Shown: positions 48,897-57,581, counted from the first letter of the stretch. The stretch is DNA of 64,000 nucleotides from Alphaproteobacteria bacterium (GCA_018828145.1 JAHJWO010000054.1:248001-312000); one strand, 5' to 3'. The notes: generated from the letters alone by a model not told the origin. Numbers and translations are program-made.

Positions 48897-50480
48897 GTGG
48901 CTTCCCAGGCGAAATCCCCATGGCGCGCTGTATTTTTGCGCGCCTTTGCCGCAGTTCTGATCGCCCTCGCGGTCACCGTCCCGACCATGGCGCCAGCGCA
49001 GGCCATTGAAAACCTGCGCAAATACGCCGGCATCGTGGTCGACGCCAAGTCCGGTCACGTCCTCTACGAAGAGGCCGCCGACAGCCGGCGCTATCCCGCT
49101 TCCGTCGCCAAGGTGATGACGCTCTACGTGCTCTTCCAGGAGCTGAGCGCCGGCAACCTCAAGCTTTCCACCAAGATGACTGTGTCGCGCCATGCGGCCG
49201 CAGCCGTGCCCACCAAGCTGGGCCTGCGCGCCGGCGCCACCATCACGGTGGAAGACGCCATCAAGTCGCTGGTGACCCTGTCGGCCAATGACATGGCCCG
49301 CGTCATCGCCGAACACATTTCCGGCACCGAATCCAAATTCGCCGAACGCATGACCGCCACGGCCCGCGCCCTGGGCATGCGCAGCACCACCTATCGCAAT
49401 GCCTCGGGCCTGCCCGATGGCGGCCAGGTCACCACCGTGCGCGACCAGGCTATCCTGGGCATCGCCGTCTACCAGCACTTCCCGAGCTATTACGAGTTCT
49501 TCCAGACCACCAGCTTCCGCTATGGCAAGTCGACCTACGGCAACCACAACCGCGTGCTGGGCTATATGGGCGCCGTCGACGGCATCAAGACCGGCTATAT
49601 CAACGCCGCCGGTTCCAACCTGCTGACCGCCGCCCGCAAGGACGGCCGCCACATCGTCGTCGTCGCCTTCGGCTTCAATTCCGCCGGCGCGCGCGACGAA
49701 AAGGTGCGCCAGCTCGTCGCCAACTACCTCTCCAAGGGCCGTCGCGGCGATTACCTGCAGACCGCCATGATCCCGGTCCCGGGCCGCCAGGGCAATGTGC
49801 AGGTTGCCGTTGCCCAGCCGACCCGCCCCGTCTTCGTCATGCCCATGCCCCTGCCCGGCTTCCGCCTTGCCCAGCTCGTCGCCGCCAATGGCGCCCAGCC
49901 GCAGGCGCCGGCTATCCAGCCCATGCCCGAAGTGGTCGTGGCCAGCGCCGCGCCTCAGCCTGCGCCCATGCCGGCCGATCTGGGCCTGCAGCCGGCTGTC
50001 CAGGCCGCCAATACCCTCGCCGCGCCCTCCCAGGCGCCGCAGCCCGCCTATCCCAGCCAGGACATCATCGGCGCCTGGCTCAGCGAAAGCTACAATCTGG
50101 GCGCCCCTCCGGCGGCCCTGGGCCAGACCGTGCCCTCCGCCCCGCTCGGCATCCAGCCGCCCGCCGAAGTCGGCGCACCCAGCCAGCCGGTCGACCTGCT
50201 GACCTCGGGCAGCGTGCAGACCGCCGATGCCGCGCCTGGTGGCTGGGTTGTGCAGATCGGCGCCGGCCCCTCCGAGGGCAGCGCCCGCGCCATGTTGTCC
50301 GATGCCGCCGGCAAGGTCGGCACGCTGGGCGACTTCCGCTCCTATGTGGAGCGCTTCGAAAAGAACGGCCAGACCTTCTTCCGCGCCCGCTTCGTCGGTT
50401 TCGGCGGACGCGATGATGCGACGGCCATGTGCAACCAGCTCAAGCAGCAGAATCTCAGCTGCCTGGCCATGCAGAGCTGA
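48897..50480 (+). CDS. D-alanyl-D-alanine carboxypeptidase with SPOR domain
   Basis: 527 residues. Signal peptide (RAFAAVLIALAVTVPTMAPAQA) to about residue 36, then the S11 penicillin-binding domain with the SxxK motif SVAK, SxN motif SAN and KTG motif in IKTGYI. After about residue 295 comes a long Pro/Ala/Gln linker and a C-terminal SPOR domain (WVVQIGAGPSEGSARAML) that binds denuded septal glycan. This suggests trimming of pentapeptides at the division site. The GTG at 48897 has TTGGAG 6 bases upstream and yields a proper signal peptide. Confidence 0.93.
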   Translation: MASQAKSPWRAVFLRAFAAVLIALAVTVPTMAPAQAIENLRKYAGIVVDAKSGHVLYEEAADSRRYPASVAKVMTLYVLFQELSAGNLKLSTKMTVSRHAAAAVPTKLGLRAGATITVEDAIKSLVTLSANDMARVIAEHISGTESKFAERMTATARALGMRSTTYRNASGLPDGGQVTTVRDQAILGIAVYQHFPSYYEFFQTTSFRYGKSTYGNHNRVLGYMGAVDGIKTGYINAAGSNLLTAARKDGRHIVVVAFGFNSAGARDEKVRQLVANYLSKGRRGDYLQTAMIPVPGRQGNVQVAVAQPTRPVFVMPMPLPGFRLAQLVAANGAQPQAPAIQPMPEVVVASAAPQPAPMPADLGLQPAVQAANTLAAPSQAPQPAYPSQDIIGAWLSESYNLGAPPAALGQTVPSAPLGIQPPAEVGAPSQPVDLLTSGSVQTADAAPGGWVVQIGAGPSEGSARAMLSDAAGKVGTLGDFRSYVERFEKNGQTFFRARFVGFGGRDDATAMCNQLKQQNLSCLAMQS

Positions 50481-50561
50481 TCACACCGAACAATGAGACG
50501 GCGCCGCTGAAGCGCCGTCCCCCCAGGGAAGCAAATTGGTGCCTGTGTTTGGAGTAGCCCA

Positions 50562-50834
50562 ATGAGCGAACGTACTGCCCTCACCGAGCTGGCCAATTTT
50601 GTCGGCCGCTCGAGCCTGGCCTCGGAAAATATGGCTGTGCGCAACCGCGCCCTGGCCGGCATTACCGGGCGCATCCTGCCGCGCAAGCGCAGCGTCGGCG
50701 ACCTCTTGGGCGTCGTGCTGGCCCTCTCCTCGCGCACACGGCGCATGGTGCAGGATCCCGTCAGCATCGACCTTGACGTCTTCGCACCCGGCGGCGCCCG
50801 CGCCATCCGCCTCAGCCTGGGCAGCCAGCGCTAG
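50562..50834 (+). CDS. Small hypothetical protein
   Basis: 90 residues, basic and mostly helical, with no membrane segment; the middle RILPRKRSVGDLLGVVLALSS is amphipathic. ATG at 50562 with GGAG 8 bases upstream. Located between the SPOR-domain carboxypeptidase and convergent mipZ (3-base gap between the stops). I do not recognise a family. Codon use is like its neighbours, so I take it as a real gene. Confidence 0.7.
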   Translation: MSERTALTELANFVGRSSLASENMAVRNRALAGITGRILPRKRSVGDLLGVVLALSSRTRRMVQDPVSIDLDVFAPGGARAIRLSLGSQR

Positions 50835-50837
50835 CCT

Positions 50838-51683
50838 TCAGGCCGACAGCAGGATCGGCTCGGCCACCCGCTTCTCGATCAGCGGCAGGTTGAGTGCCGA
50901 AACCAGGTTGCGATATTCCTGCCGCGCACTGACATGGGACACCGAGGACGTCTCGCCCTCCTCGTCCAGCGGATCGAATACCGTGGTGCCGCTGGGAAAC
51001 AGCGACCGGAAGATCACCCGCTCCGCAATCCCGTCCGCCATGCGGCAGCCAAACCGCGTCGCAATCCCTTCCAGCGTGGTATGCACCTGCCGCGCATTGC
51101 GCGAGGACAGCATCGAGATGCGGTTGCGCACCAGCACCCAGTCGATGGTCTCGCCCCCGATCGCCAGCCGCTCCGACCGCGCCCGCTGCACCAGCCGCGC
51201 ATAATGGCTCGTCTCCACCGGCAGCCCGGTTTCCGGATCGGTGCGCGCCAGCACGTTGAGATCGATCAGGCTGTCATTGACCGGCGTCACCAGCGTGTCG
51301 GCCAGCGAATGCGCCAGCCGCGTCAGGTTGGTGTCAAAGCCCGGCGTATCGATGATCAGGAAGTCGACACCGCGCTCCACCTCGCCCACTGCGCGGCGGA
51401 ACACCTCGAACTCGGCCTTCTGGTTTTCCTTGACCGAGTCGCCCCAGGCCGACGGCAGGTGGAAATGCGTTGGATTGGGCAGCTTCCGCCCGGTCTCCTG
51501 GGCATGCATGCGCCGGTTGCGCAGGTAATGCGTCAGCGTCTGCTGGCGGCTGTCCACGTCGATCGTGGCGACGCGATGGCCCGCATAGAGCAGGTAGACG
51601 GCAAGGTGAAACGCGGTGGTCGATTTGCCCGACCCGCCCTTTTCATTCCCCACCACAATGACATGCGCACCATCACGCGCCAT
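50838..51683 (-). CDS. mipZ: Division-plane positioning ATPase MipZ
   Basis: ParA/MinD-type ATPase that forms a bipolar gradient from ParB/parS and inhibits FtsZ near the poles, placing the division site in alphaproteobacteria that lack MinCD. 281 residues from the ATG at 51683: deviant Walker A NEKGGSGKST (residues 13-22), switch II LIIDTPGFD near 115 and the conserved NRISMLSSRN segment. The match to MipZ is closer than to ParA. A TTAA-N7-TTAA site lies 56 bases upstream. Confidence 0.93.
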   Translation of the reverse strand: MARDGAHVIVVGNEKGGSGKSTTAFHLAVYLLYAGHRVATIDVDSRQQTLTHYLRNRRMHAQETGRKLPNPTHFHLPSAWGDSVKENQKAEFEVFRRAVGEVERGVDFLIIDTPGFDTNLTRLAHSLADTLVTPVNDSLIDLNVLARTDPETGLPVETSHYARLVQRARSERLAIGGETIDWVLVRNRISMLSSRNARQVHTTLEGIATRFGCRMADGIAERVIFRSLFPSGTTVFDPLDEEGETSSVSHVSARQEYRNLVSALNLPLIEKRVAEPILLSA

Positions 51684-51738
51684 CGCCCGCCCCCAAATCA
51701 GTGAATTCTCCACTTGCTGCTAACAAGGCCCGGCATGG

Positions 51739-51753
51739 TTAACGGGGCGTTAA
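51739..51753. promoter_or_regulatory. Possible CtrA box upstream of mipZ
   Basis: TTAA-CGGGGCG-TTAA, 56-70 bases before the mipZ start, matches the CtrA half-site spacing TTAA-N7-TTAA. Motif-based inference. Confidence 0.4.
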
Positions 51754-51775
51754 TGCCGCCGCAAACTTGCTGCGC

Positions 51776-52474
51776 CTAGTGCCGGAGCAGCCGGTCGCGG
51801 GCCTCGTTGATCTTGGAGGCGAGATAGCTCGACCCGCCATGGTCGGGATGCACGGCCTTCATCAGCTCCCGATGCGCCGCCCGAATCGCCTCGTCCGAGG
51901 CTCCCGGCTGCAGCCCGAGCACCTCATAGGCCTCTGCCAGCGGGTCGGCAGCGGTCTCGGGCGCGGCGGCATCAGCCGTCTGGGATTCGGCGAAATATTC
52001 CCGCCAGCCGCTGCGGTTGGCATCCAGCCAGCTTTCGAGCAGGCTCAAGCTGTCGCTGTCACCCTCCACCTCGGCCAGCAGCGTGCGCACGTCCATCTCG
52101 CCCAGGTCCATCAGGTCCGCGCCCGCGAACTGGCCGTTCAGCACCCGGCCCGTGACGGCGCCGGTATCGTGGTCCAGCTCCATGGCGAAGCGGTAGCTCT
52201 TGACCTTGGAGACATTCCCCCCGTCCTCGGCCGCGCTCTCGAACGAGAATGGGCCCAGCCGTCCGCTGCGCAGCACCGAAAAGGCCACCGCGCCGACAAA
52301 AATGGCGATATCGATCCGGCGCGCCAGCAGCATGAACACCGCCACCATGGCCGCGCCGATGCCCACCACCCAGCGCAGCCCCCGCATCAGCTGCCGCCGC
52401 CCCAGTTTGCGCATGTATTGATAGGCGGCCAGCGCCGCCAGCAGCAGCGCTCCGCCGATGAAGAAATAGGTCAT
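51776..52474 (-). CDS. Membrane-anchored J-domain (DnaJ) protein
   Basis: 232 residues. Two N-terminal membrane helices (about 4-20 and 33-50, with LMRGLRWVVGIGAAMVAVFML), a middle acidic region and a C-terminal J domain with AYEVLGLQPGASDEAIRAAHR and the essential HPD in KAVHPDHGGS. The layout is that of TIM14/Pam18- and DjlC-like co-chaperones that recruit DnaK to the membrane. It overlaps the VWA gene by 4 bases and is translated after it. Confidence 0.9.
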   Translation of the reverse strand: MTYFFIGGALLLAALAAYQYMRKLGRRQLMRGLRWVVGIGAAMVAVFMLLARRIDIAIFVGAVAFSVLRSGRLGPFSFESAAEDGGNVSKVKSYRFAMELDHDTGAVTGRVLNGQFAGADLMDLGEMDVRTLLAEVEGDSDSLSLLESWLDANRSGWREYFAESQTADAAAPETAADPLAEAYEVLGLQPGASDEAIRAAHRELMKAVHPDHGGSSYLASKINEARDRLLRH

Positions 52475-53190
52475 CTTGGCAACTGCGCCAGCAAGGCCTG
52501 CGCCTGGCCGCTGCCCTGCAGCTTGAGCAGGTCCCTGCCGCCGCTGGCATAGGCCGCCACCGCCTTGAGCAGCGCCGCCAGCTCCTGGGGTGCCGAAGCA
52601 TCAAAGCGGGCATAGGCGCCCTTGGTGAGCCGAGCGAATTCGCGGAACGCCGCTTCGACCCGCGCGTCCCGTCCCTCCTGGAAGACGAACATCGGGCAGC
52701 CGAGCAGGCCCAGCTGTCCGGCCTTCTCGGCCAGGTCATCGACATTTTCCTCGATGGCATCGCCGACATAGACCACGGCATTGATCCGCCTCTTGGCATG
52801 CTCCGTGCGGGCATGCGCGAACACCTTGGAAATCTGCGTATTGCCCCCCTGGCAGGCAATGCCGGTCATCAGCTTGGCCAGCGCATTGGCATCCACCACC
52901 CATTTCGAGGCCCGGCACTCGCCGAAGCCGCGGAAATACAGCAGTTGCACCTGCAGCGCACTGGCCTTGGGAATCGCCCGGAACATTTCGGCCTGCAGCG
53001 AACAGGCCAGGTCCCAGGTCGGTTGCCGGCTCATTGTCGCGTCCAGCGCGAACAGCAGCCTGCCGTCCTGCGCCGCTCCGGGCCGCGCCATCTGCCCGAC
53101 CTTCTGCACGAAGGCCGCGATATCGCCGCTCACCTTGCCCTGCTCGGGCAGGCCCGCTCTATGTCGTGCTATGGCGTCCTTGTCTGTCAT
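52471..53190 (-). CDS. VWA-domain protein
   Basis: 239 residues with a von Willebrand factor A fold: LLFALDATMSRQPTW carries the MIDAS-like start (DATMS, a variant of DxSxS), a middle Thr/Ser block (GGNTQISKVF) and VVYVGDAIEEN (third MIDAS motif). No membrane segment. Function unknown; VWA proteins bind metal and partner proteins. Overlap with the J-domain gene implies a shared job. A similar pair order cannot be checked here. Confidence 0.85.
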   Translation of the reverse strand: MTDKDAIARHRAGLPEQGKVSGDIAAFVQKVGQMARPGAAQDGRLLFALDATMSRQPTWDLACSLQAEMFRAIPKASALQVQLLYFRGFGECRASKWVVDANALAKLMTGIACQGGNTQISKVFAHARTEHAKRRINAVVYVGDAIEENVDDLAEKAGQLGLLGCPMFVFQEGRDARVEAAFREFARLTKGAYARFDASAPQELAALLKAVAAYASGGRDLLKLQGSGQAQALLAQLPR

Positions 53191-53256
53191 GGCTTGAATA
53201 TGTGGCCCCCCCGGCCCTGCCGCAAGCCCGCTGGCCGCGTCCCACGCAGAGGTGAC

Positions 53257-53682
53257 CTAAATGAGGCCCAGCTTGGCCAAGTCCGCCGCCAGCGCCAGCG
53301 ATTCGGCATTCTCGTTGGCGCCAAGGTCGGGTGGCGCATCCTCGGGGCGCAGATAGCGCCATCCCTGGAATGGCCGCTTGGGATAGGGCACGGTGCGCAC
53401 CATGTCCGGAGCCATGATGATGTCGCAATAGTCGATGCCTTCGGCATTGGTATGGCGCGCCAGCCGCAGGATCGGCTGCCGGCAGACCACCTGCCCGGCG
53501 ATGACCCAGTAGATCGAGGCCTTACCCTCCATCTCCGTCGCGCGCTTGGGCATCATGCGGGTGCGGTGCACATGCACGTCCTCGCCATAGTCGGCATCCC
53601 ACCAATGCGCCCGCTCATTGCGATAGCTTTCGAGCTCTTCAAGGCTCGATACGCCCACGCAGAGCTTGATCATGTGGATCAT
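53257..53682 (-). CDS. DUF1489-family protein
   Basis: 141 residues, opening MIHMIKLCVGVSSLEEL, then YWVIAGQVVCRQPILRLA and MVRTVPYPKRPFQGWRYL. This is the pattern of the alphaproteobacterial DUF1489 family, function unknown. It overlaps the GST gene by 4 bases (ATGA) and is cotranscribed with it. Confidence 0.87.
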   Translation of the reverse strand: MIHMIKLCVGVSSLEELESYRNERAHWWDADYGEDVHVHRTRMMPKRATEMEGKASIYWVIAGQVVCRQPILRLARHTNAEGIDYCDIIMAPDMVRTVPYPKRPFQGWRYLRPEDAPPDLGANENAESLALAADLAKLGLI

Positions 53683-54356
53683 GCCAGCATTCCGGGTTTG
53701 ACGCGGCCCTGGATGACGTCGATCTCGTCATCATCCACGATCCACGGCTCGCGCAGCGCCAGGGTCAGCCATTCCTGGAAGGCCGGCAGGCTGTAGATGG
53801 CCTCGACATAGCCACCCAGCAGGTCCGACACCGGCAGGGCATAGGTGCGGATGCGCGTCGCCACCGGCGCGAACATGGCGTCGGCCGCCGTGAAGGCGCC
53901 GAACAGGAAGGGTCCCCCCGACTGGGCGAGGCGCTCGCCCCACAGGGTTTCCAGCCGATGCAGGTCGCGCGCCACCGCGTCGCAATTGACCTTGCCGGGA
54001 TGGGAGGCCCGCAGGTTCATCGGCGCATGGCTGCGCAGCGCCTGGAACGACGCATGCATCTCGGCGGCCGCGGCGCGCGCCAGTGCCCGCTGGCCCCGGT
54101 CTTCCGGCCAGATTGTCTTGTCGGGAAAACTGTCCGCCACATATTCGATGATCGCGATGGTCTCGGGAATGACCAGGTCGCCATCGATCAGCACCGGCAC
54201 CTTGCCGGTCGGCGAACGCTCGGCCAGCACGTCGCGCCAGCCTTCGCCCGAAAGCAGCAGGACTTCATCCTCGAAGGGGATGTCGAAATGCTTCAGCACC
54301 AGCCAGGGCCGCAGCGACCAGGTCGAATAATTGCGGTTGCCGATCAACAGCTTCAT
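53679..54356 (-). CDS. Glutathione S-transferase
   Basis: 225 residues: N-terminal thioredoxin-like domain with NRNYSTWSLRPWL (active-site Ser region, as in the Beta/Zeta-type bacterial GSTs), GKVPVLIDGDLVIPETIAI (cis-Pro and the GSH-binding Glu-Thr/Ser pair) and an all-helical C-terminal domain. It conjugates glutathione to electrophiles; substrate open. The ATG at 54356 has AGGAGG 6 bases upstream. First gene of a pair with DUF1489. Confidence 0.92.
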   Translation of the reverse strand: MKLLIGNRNYSTWSLRPWLVLKHFDIPFEDEVLLLSGEGWRDVLAERSPTGKVPVLIDGDLVIPETIAIIEYVADSFPDKTIWPEDRGQRALARAAAAEMHASFQALRSHAPMNLRASHPGKVNCDAVARDLHRLETLWGERLAQSGGPFLFGAFTAADAMFAPVATRIRTYALPVSDLLGGYVEAIYSLPAFQEWLTLALREPWIVDDDEIDVIQGRVKPGMLA

Positions 54357-54438
54357 GCGATGCCTCCTGTTCAAAAAAGAAGGGCGCCCAGTGGCACGGG
54401 CGCCCTTCCGAATTGCTGCTCGTGAATAACTCTAGCGC

Positions 54439-54540
54439 CTAGACGCCAGCAACGACGGAGAAAACCAATCCCATTGAGAACAGGCAAACCATAGTCCAGC
54501 TTGCTGCTCGCCACATAGTGGCCTTCGGTTGACTACGCAT
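54439..54540 (-). CDS. Small membrane protein, 33 residues
   Basis: MRSQPKATMWRAASWTMVCLF at the start, GLVFSVVAGV at the end: a basic N-terminus followed by a single hydrophobic segment. The ATG at 54540 has AAGGAG 5 bases upstream, the strongest single support. It lies between the GST gene and a repeat, divergent from nothing. Function unknown; too short for most gene finders. Confidence 0.55.
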   Translation of the reverse strand: MRSQPKATMWRAASWTMVCLFSMGLVFSVVAGV

Positions 54541-54865
54541 AATCGCTCCTTGTCAGCCGTTCACTCCGGGACGTCGGCGTTGCTCGCCTACAGCACCCGG
54601 TAGCAAATCGTTAACTGCGTCATAAATGCTTTGCAAGCGGCCAAGTTGCCACACTTCTCACCGGCCACAGGCAAAATCGCTCCAGTGGAGCGATTTTAGG
54701 TGGGAAGGCCATGAGGGCTAGGCCCGAATGGCTCGCAATTCTTCAGCAGTTCCAATAACCAGCCTGCCGCCAACACAAGAAACGGTCCCAAGGCCAAGCC
54801 GTTGCCCGACGACCCGGCCCCGCTGACAATGCGGTTAAACGCCCAAGACCCAATTCCACGGCTTT
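54541..54865. other. 325-bp intergenic region
   Basis: No further gene. It holds the upstream region of the 33-residue gene and the third copy of the hairpin-plus-tail repeat (54673-54733); the rest (54734-54865) is unremarkable. Confidence 0.5.
54673..54733. repeat. Hairpin-plus-tail repeat (REP-like), third copy
   Basis: AAAATCGCTCC-AGT-GGAGCGATTTT is an 11-bp perfect hairpin, followed by a tail containing GGGAAGGCCATGAGGGCTA and GGCCCGAATGGCT, close to the tails at 47560-47597 and 47621-47658. Confidence 0.72.
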
Positions 54866-55438
54866 TTAATCACCGCGTCCGGATTGCTCCGCCGCGAGCC
54901 GCGCAAAGACTGACGGCCCGGACCGCGCTTCCCACGCGGCTATGACCCGGGTCACATTCTCCTGCGCGTCACCGTCGGTATGAACCTCGTGATCGTAGCT
55001 CTTGCCGACATGAATGGTGTGGAAATCCTGCTCGGCACTCCCCACCGGCCGGTCCCCGCGCGCCTTTTCCCGAGAGATGAGCAGCGGCAAGGGGCAATGG
55101 ACCCCGACAAAGAACACGTCGAACGGTGCGAATAGCCGTACGAGGTCGTCCAGCCAGCCATCGCTGTCCAGGATATGCTCCAGCACCAGGTTGTTTCCCG
55201 CACCGGCATAGGCGGCCAGCGAGCGATGGAACCCGTCAAAGAAGGCTGGACGGGCCGCCTTCCAGTCAAACTCGCCAGCCTTGAAGCGCGCCGTCGGAAG
55301 CACGCCTGCATCGCGCAGGTGATCGATGGAAATGTGCCAGAACGGCAGGCCGATCCGGGCCTGTATGCCGCGTGCAATGGTCGATTTCCCGCTGCTCGAC
55401 GCGCCATGCAGGAAGATGATCTTGCCCGGCTCCGCCAC
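54866..55438 (-). CDS. Chloramphenicol phosphotransferase-like P-loop kinase
   Basis: 190 residues from a GTG. Walker A GASSSGKST near residue 12, WHISIDHLRDAG (Asp near 38 aligned with the catalytic Asp of CPT), HCPLPLLISREKARGDR and a lid with the CPT-type pattern RGDRPVGSAEQDFHTIHVGKSYDHEV. These kinases phosphorylate chloramphenicol in Streptomyces, but most members act on unknown hydroxyl substrates. A GTG at 55459 is possible. It follows mgtE at its stop and is probably cotranscribed. Confidence 0.85.
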   Translation of the reverse strand: MAEPGKIIFLHGASSSGKSTIARGIQARIGLPFWHISIDHLRDAGVLPTARFKAGEFDWKAARPAFFDGFHRSLAAYAGAGNNLVLEHILDSDGWLDDLVRLFAPFDVFFVGVHCPLPLLISREKARGDRPVGSAEQDFHTIHVGKSYDHEVHTDGDAQENVTRVIAAWEARSGPSVFARLAAEQSGRGD

Positions 55439-55440
55439 GG

Positions 55441-56856
55441 CTAGAACAGCCCGAACCACAGCCCGGCAATGCCCAGGAAGGCGAAGAAGCCCACCACGTC
55501 GGTGATCGTCGTCACGAACACCGCCGATGCAATGGCCGGGTCCGCCTTGAACTTGTCGAGCATCAGCGGGATCAGTATGCCCGCCGTGCCGGCCACGATC
55601 AGGTTGATCACCATGGCGAGGGCAATGACGATGCCAAGCTGCATGTCGTTGAAGCGTAGCCAGGTGACCAGCCCGATCAGGATGGCAAAGATCACGCCAT
55701 TGACGAAACCGACGATCACCTCGCGCCCGATCAGCCGCCGCAGCCGCCGCCCGTCCAGTTCACGCATGGCCAGCGCGCGCACGGTCACCGTCATGGTCTG
55801 CGTGCCGGCATTGCCGCCCATCGAGGCGACGATCGGCATCAGCACGGCCAGGGCCACCATCTGGTCGATGGTCGCCCCGAACAGACCGATGACAAAGGAG
55901 ACCCCCACCGCCGTGAACAGGTTGACCACCAGCCACGGCACACGGCTGCGCACCGTGTCGATCGTGGTGTCCGAAATATCCTCGTCGCCGACGCCGGCCA
56001 GCAGCTTGATGTCCTCATCGGCTTCCTCGTGGATCACGTCCACGATGTCGTCGATAGTCAGCACGCCGACCAGCCGCTTGCTCTCGTCGACCACGCCCAC
56101 TTCGACCAGATCGTAGCGCTCGAAGTCGCGTGCCGCCTCTTCCTGGTCCTCGTTGGCGTCCACCAGCACGAAATTGGTGTTCATCAGCGCTTCGATCGAG
56201 GTGGCGCGCTGCGCCCGCAGGAACTTGTCCAGCGGCAGGGTCCCGAGCACCTGATAGGAGGCGTCGACCACATAGATCTGGTAGAATTCGTCCGGCAGGT
56301 CGGGCTCGCTGCGCAGGTAGTCGATCGTCTGCCCCACCGTCCAGAATGGCGGGATGGCGATGAAATCGGTCTGCATCCGCCGCCCGGCGGAATCATCGGG
56401 AAAATCGAGGCTGCGCTTGAGGCTCAGCCGCTCGAAGGTCGGCAGCTTGGCCAGGACCTCGTCCCGGTCCTCCTGCTCGAGATCCTCGAGAATCGCCACG
56501 GCGTCGTCGCTGTCGAGCCCGGCCACACCCCGCGCGATTTCCGCGTTGGCCAGCTCGTCCATCAGCTCCATGCGGACCGATTCGTCGACTTCGGTCAGTG
56601 CCGAATAGTCAAAACGATCGCCCAGCAGCCGCACCAGGTGCAGCCGCTCATCGGCATCGAGCGATTCGAGCACATCGCCCACATCGGCCGCATGCAGCGG
56701 CTCCATGACGGTGGCGACATCGTCATCCCGGTTGGCGGCCAGATAGGCGCGCAGCCGCTCCATCCAGAGCGTGCTGATGCGATCTTCGCGATCGCGGAAC
56801 GCATTGGGGTCCATCCCGGCCTCTGGGCCGGGCGCTGTCTCGGGATCTGTGCTCAT
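55441..56856 (-). CDS. mgtE: Magnesium transporter MgtE
   Basis: 471 residues: an N-terminal helical domain of repeats (about 30-145, LHLVRLLGDRF and so on), two CBS domains (about 150-270), a plug helix and five membrane helices from about residue 300. The conserved pore segment GGNAGTQTMTVTVRALA is present. It is a Mg2+ channel gated by cytosolic Mg2+. Codon use matches neighbours. No M-box leader was seen upstream. Confidence 0.95.
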   Translation of the reverse strand: MSTDPETAPGPEAGMDPNAFRDREDRISTLWMERLRAYLAANRDDDVATVMEPLHAADVGDVLESLDADERLHLVRLLGDRFDYSALTEVDESVRMELMDELANAEIARGVAGLDSDDAVAILEDLEQEDRDEVLAKLPTFERLSLKRSLDFPDDSAGRRMQTDFIAIPPFWTVGQTIDYLRSEPDLPDEFYQIYVVDASYQVLGTLPLDKFLRAQRATSIEALMNTNFVLVDANEDQEEAARDFERYDLVEVGVVDESKRLVGVLTIDDIVDVIHEEADEDIKLLAGVGDEDISDTTIDTVRSRVPWLVVNLFTAVGVSFVIGLFGATIDQMVALAVLMPIVASMGGNAGTQTMTVTVRALAMRELDGRRLRRLIGREVIVGFVNGVIFAILIGLVTWLRFNDMQLGIVIALAMVINLIVAGTAGILIPLMLDKFKADPAIASAVFVTTITDVVGFFAFLGIAGLWFGLF

Positions 56857-56959
56857 TGGAGGCCCTTGTGTGACCGGGTTTCGGGGCAGGCCAAGCTGTA
56901 GCCAATTGGCTCGCGATGCGCCAGACTAGGGGGAAGAGATTCAGGATGGTCAGGCGCAC

Positions 56960-57325
56960 ATGACGAACGATCTCGACCAGGCATTCATTCGCATCGAGCA
57001 ACTGGCCCGACAGCGCGCTTTGCCCGGCATCGCGCGAGCCACCAGCAATGGCACGCCGGCGCTCAAGGTTCACGACAATGATTTCGCCCAACTGCTCGAC
57101 GCCACCACGCTCGTGCTGCAGTGCCCGCCCGACCAGAAGGCACTGCTGATGGAAATCTCGCCAGATATCTACTTTGAGACCGATCCCTATATCGGCGAGC
57201 CCGCCCTGCTCATCCACCTCGACGCCATCACCGATGAAGAGCTGTCGCTCCGACTCGAAGACGCCTGGTGTTTCGAAGCGCCGCCCAGCCTGGCGGCCCA
57301 TCGCACGGCTCGCCCCTCCAGCTAG
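56960..57325 (+). CDS. MmcQ/YjbR-like small protein
   Basis: 121 residues. The layout LVLQCPPDQKALLMEISPDIYFETDPY, then IGEPALLIHLDAITDEELSLRLEDAWCF is the MmcQ/YjbR fold (DNA-binding-like, function unknown). No operon partner; divergent from mgtE. ATG at 56960 with a weak ribosome site. Confidence 0.77.
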   Translation: MTNDLDQAFIRIEQLARQRALPGIARATSNGTPALKVHDNDFAQLLDATTLVLQCPPDQKALLMEISPDIYFETDPYIGEPALLIHLDAITDEELSLRLEDAWCFEAPPSLAAHRTARPSS

Positions 57326-57434
57326 GCTATCAGCAATCCGGATTTCGTTGGCCGCATCTTTGCCTCAAAGGGGCCGTTAGCTCACGGCCGTGTGAAGACC
57401 AAGATCAATCAGAGGTTCATCCAAAGGAGATCCC

Positions 57435-57581
57435 ATGTCCCGAAAACTGCTCGCGCCACTTGCCGTGGTGATGGCTCTTGCGCTGGCCGCGTGTGGCGAG
57501 GCCCCGCCGGCCGATAACAGCACCGCCCCCCCGGCCGATGCCGCTCCCACCACCGAGCCGGTAACGCCGCCCGCCAGCTAG
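57435..57581 (+). CDS. Small lipoprotein
   Basis: 48 residues: a signal peptide of basic start and hydrophobic stretch, lipobox LAAC with the acylated Cys20, then a Pro/Ala/Thr-rich mature tail. ATG at 57435 with AAAGGAG 5-6 bases upstream. Similar small proline-rich lipoproteins are common in Hyphomicrobiales; function unknown. It is followed by an intrinsic terminator and is a single-gene unit. Confidence 0.8.
   Translation: MSRKLLAPLAVVMALALAACGEAPPADNSTAPPADAAPTTEPVTPPAS

Noticed and set aside
56857-56959. Magnesium-sensing M-box leader upstream of mgtE
   Set aside because: The leader is only about 100 bases and lacks the M-box core; no terminator or antiterminator pair.
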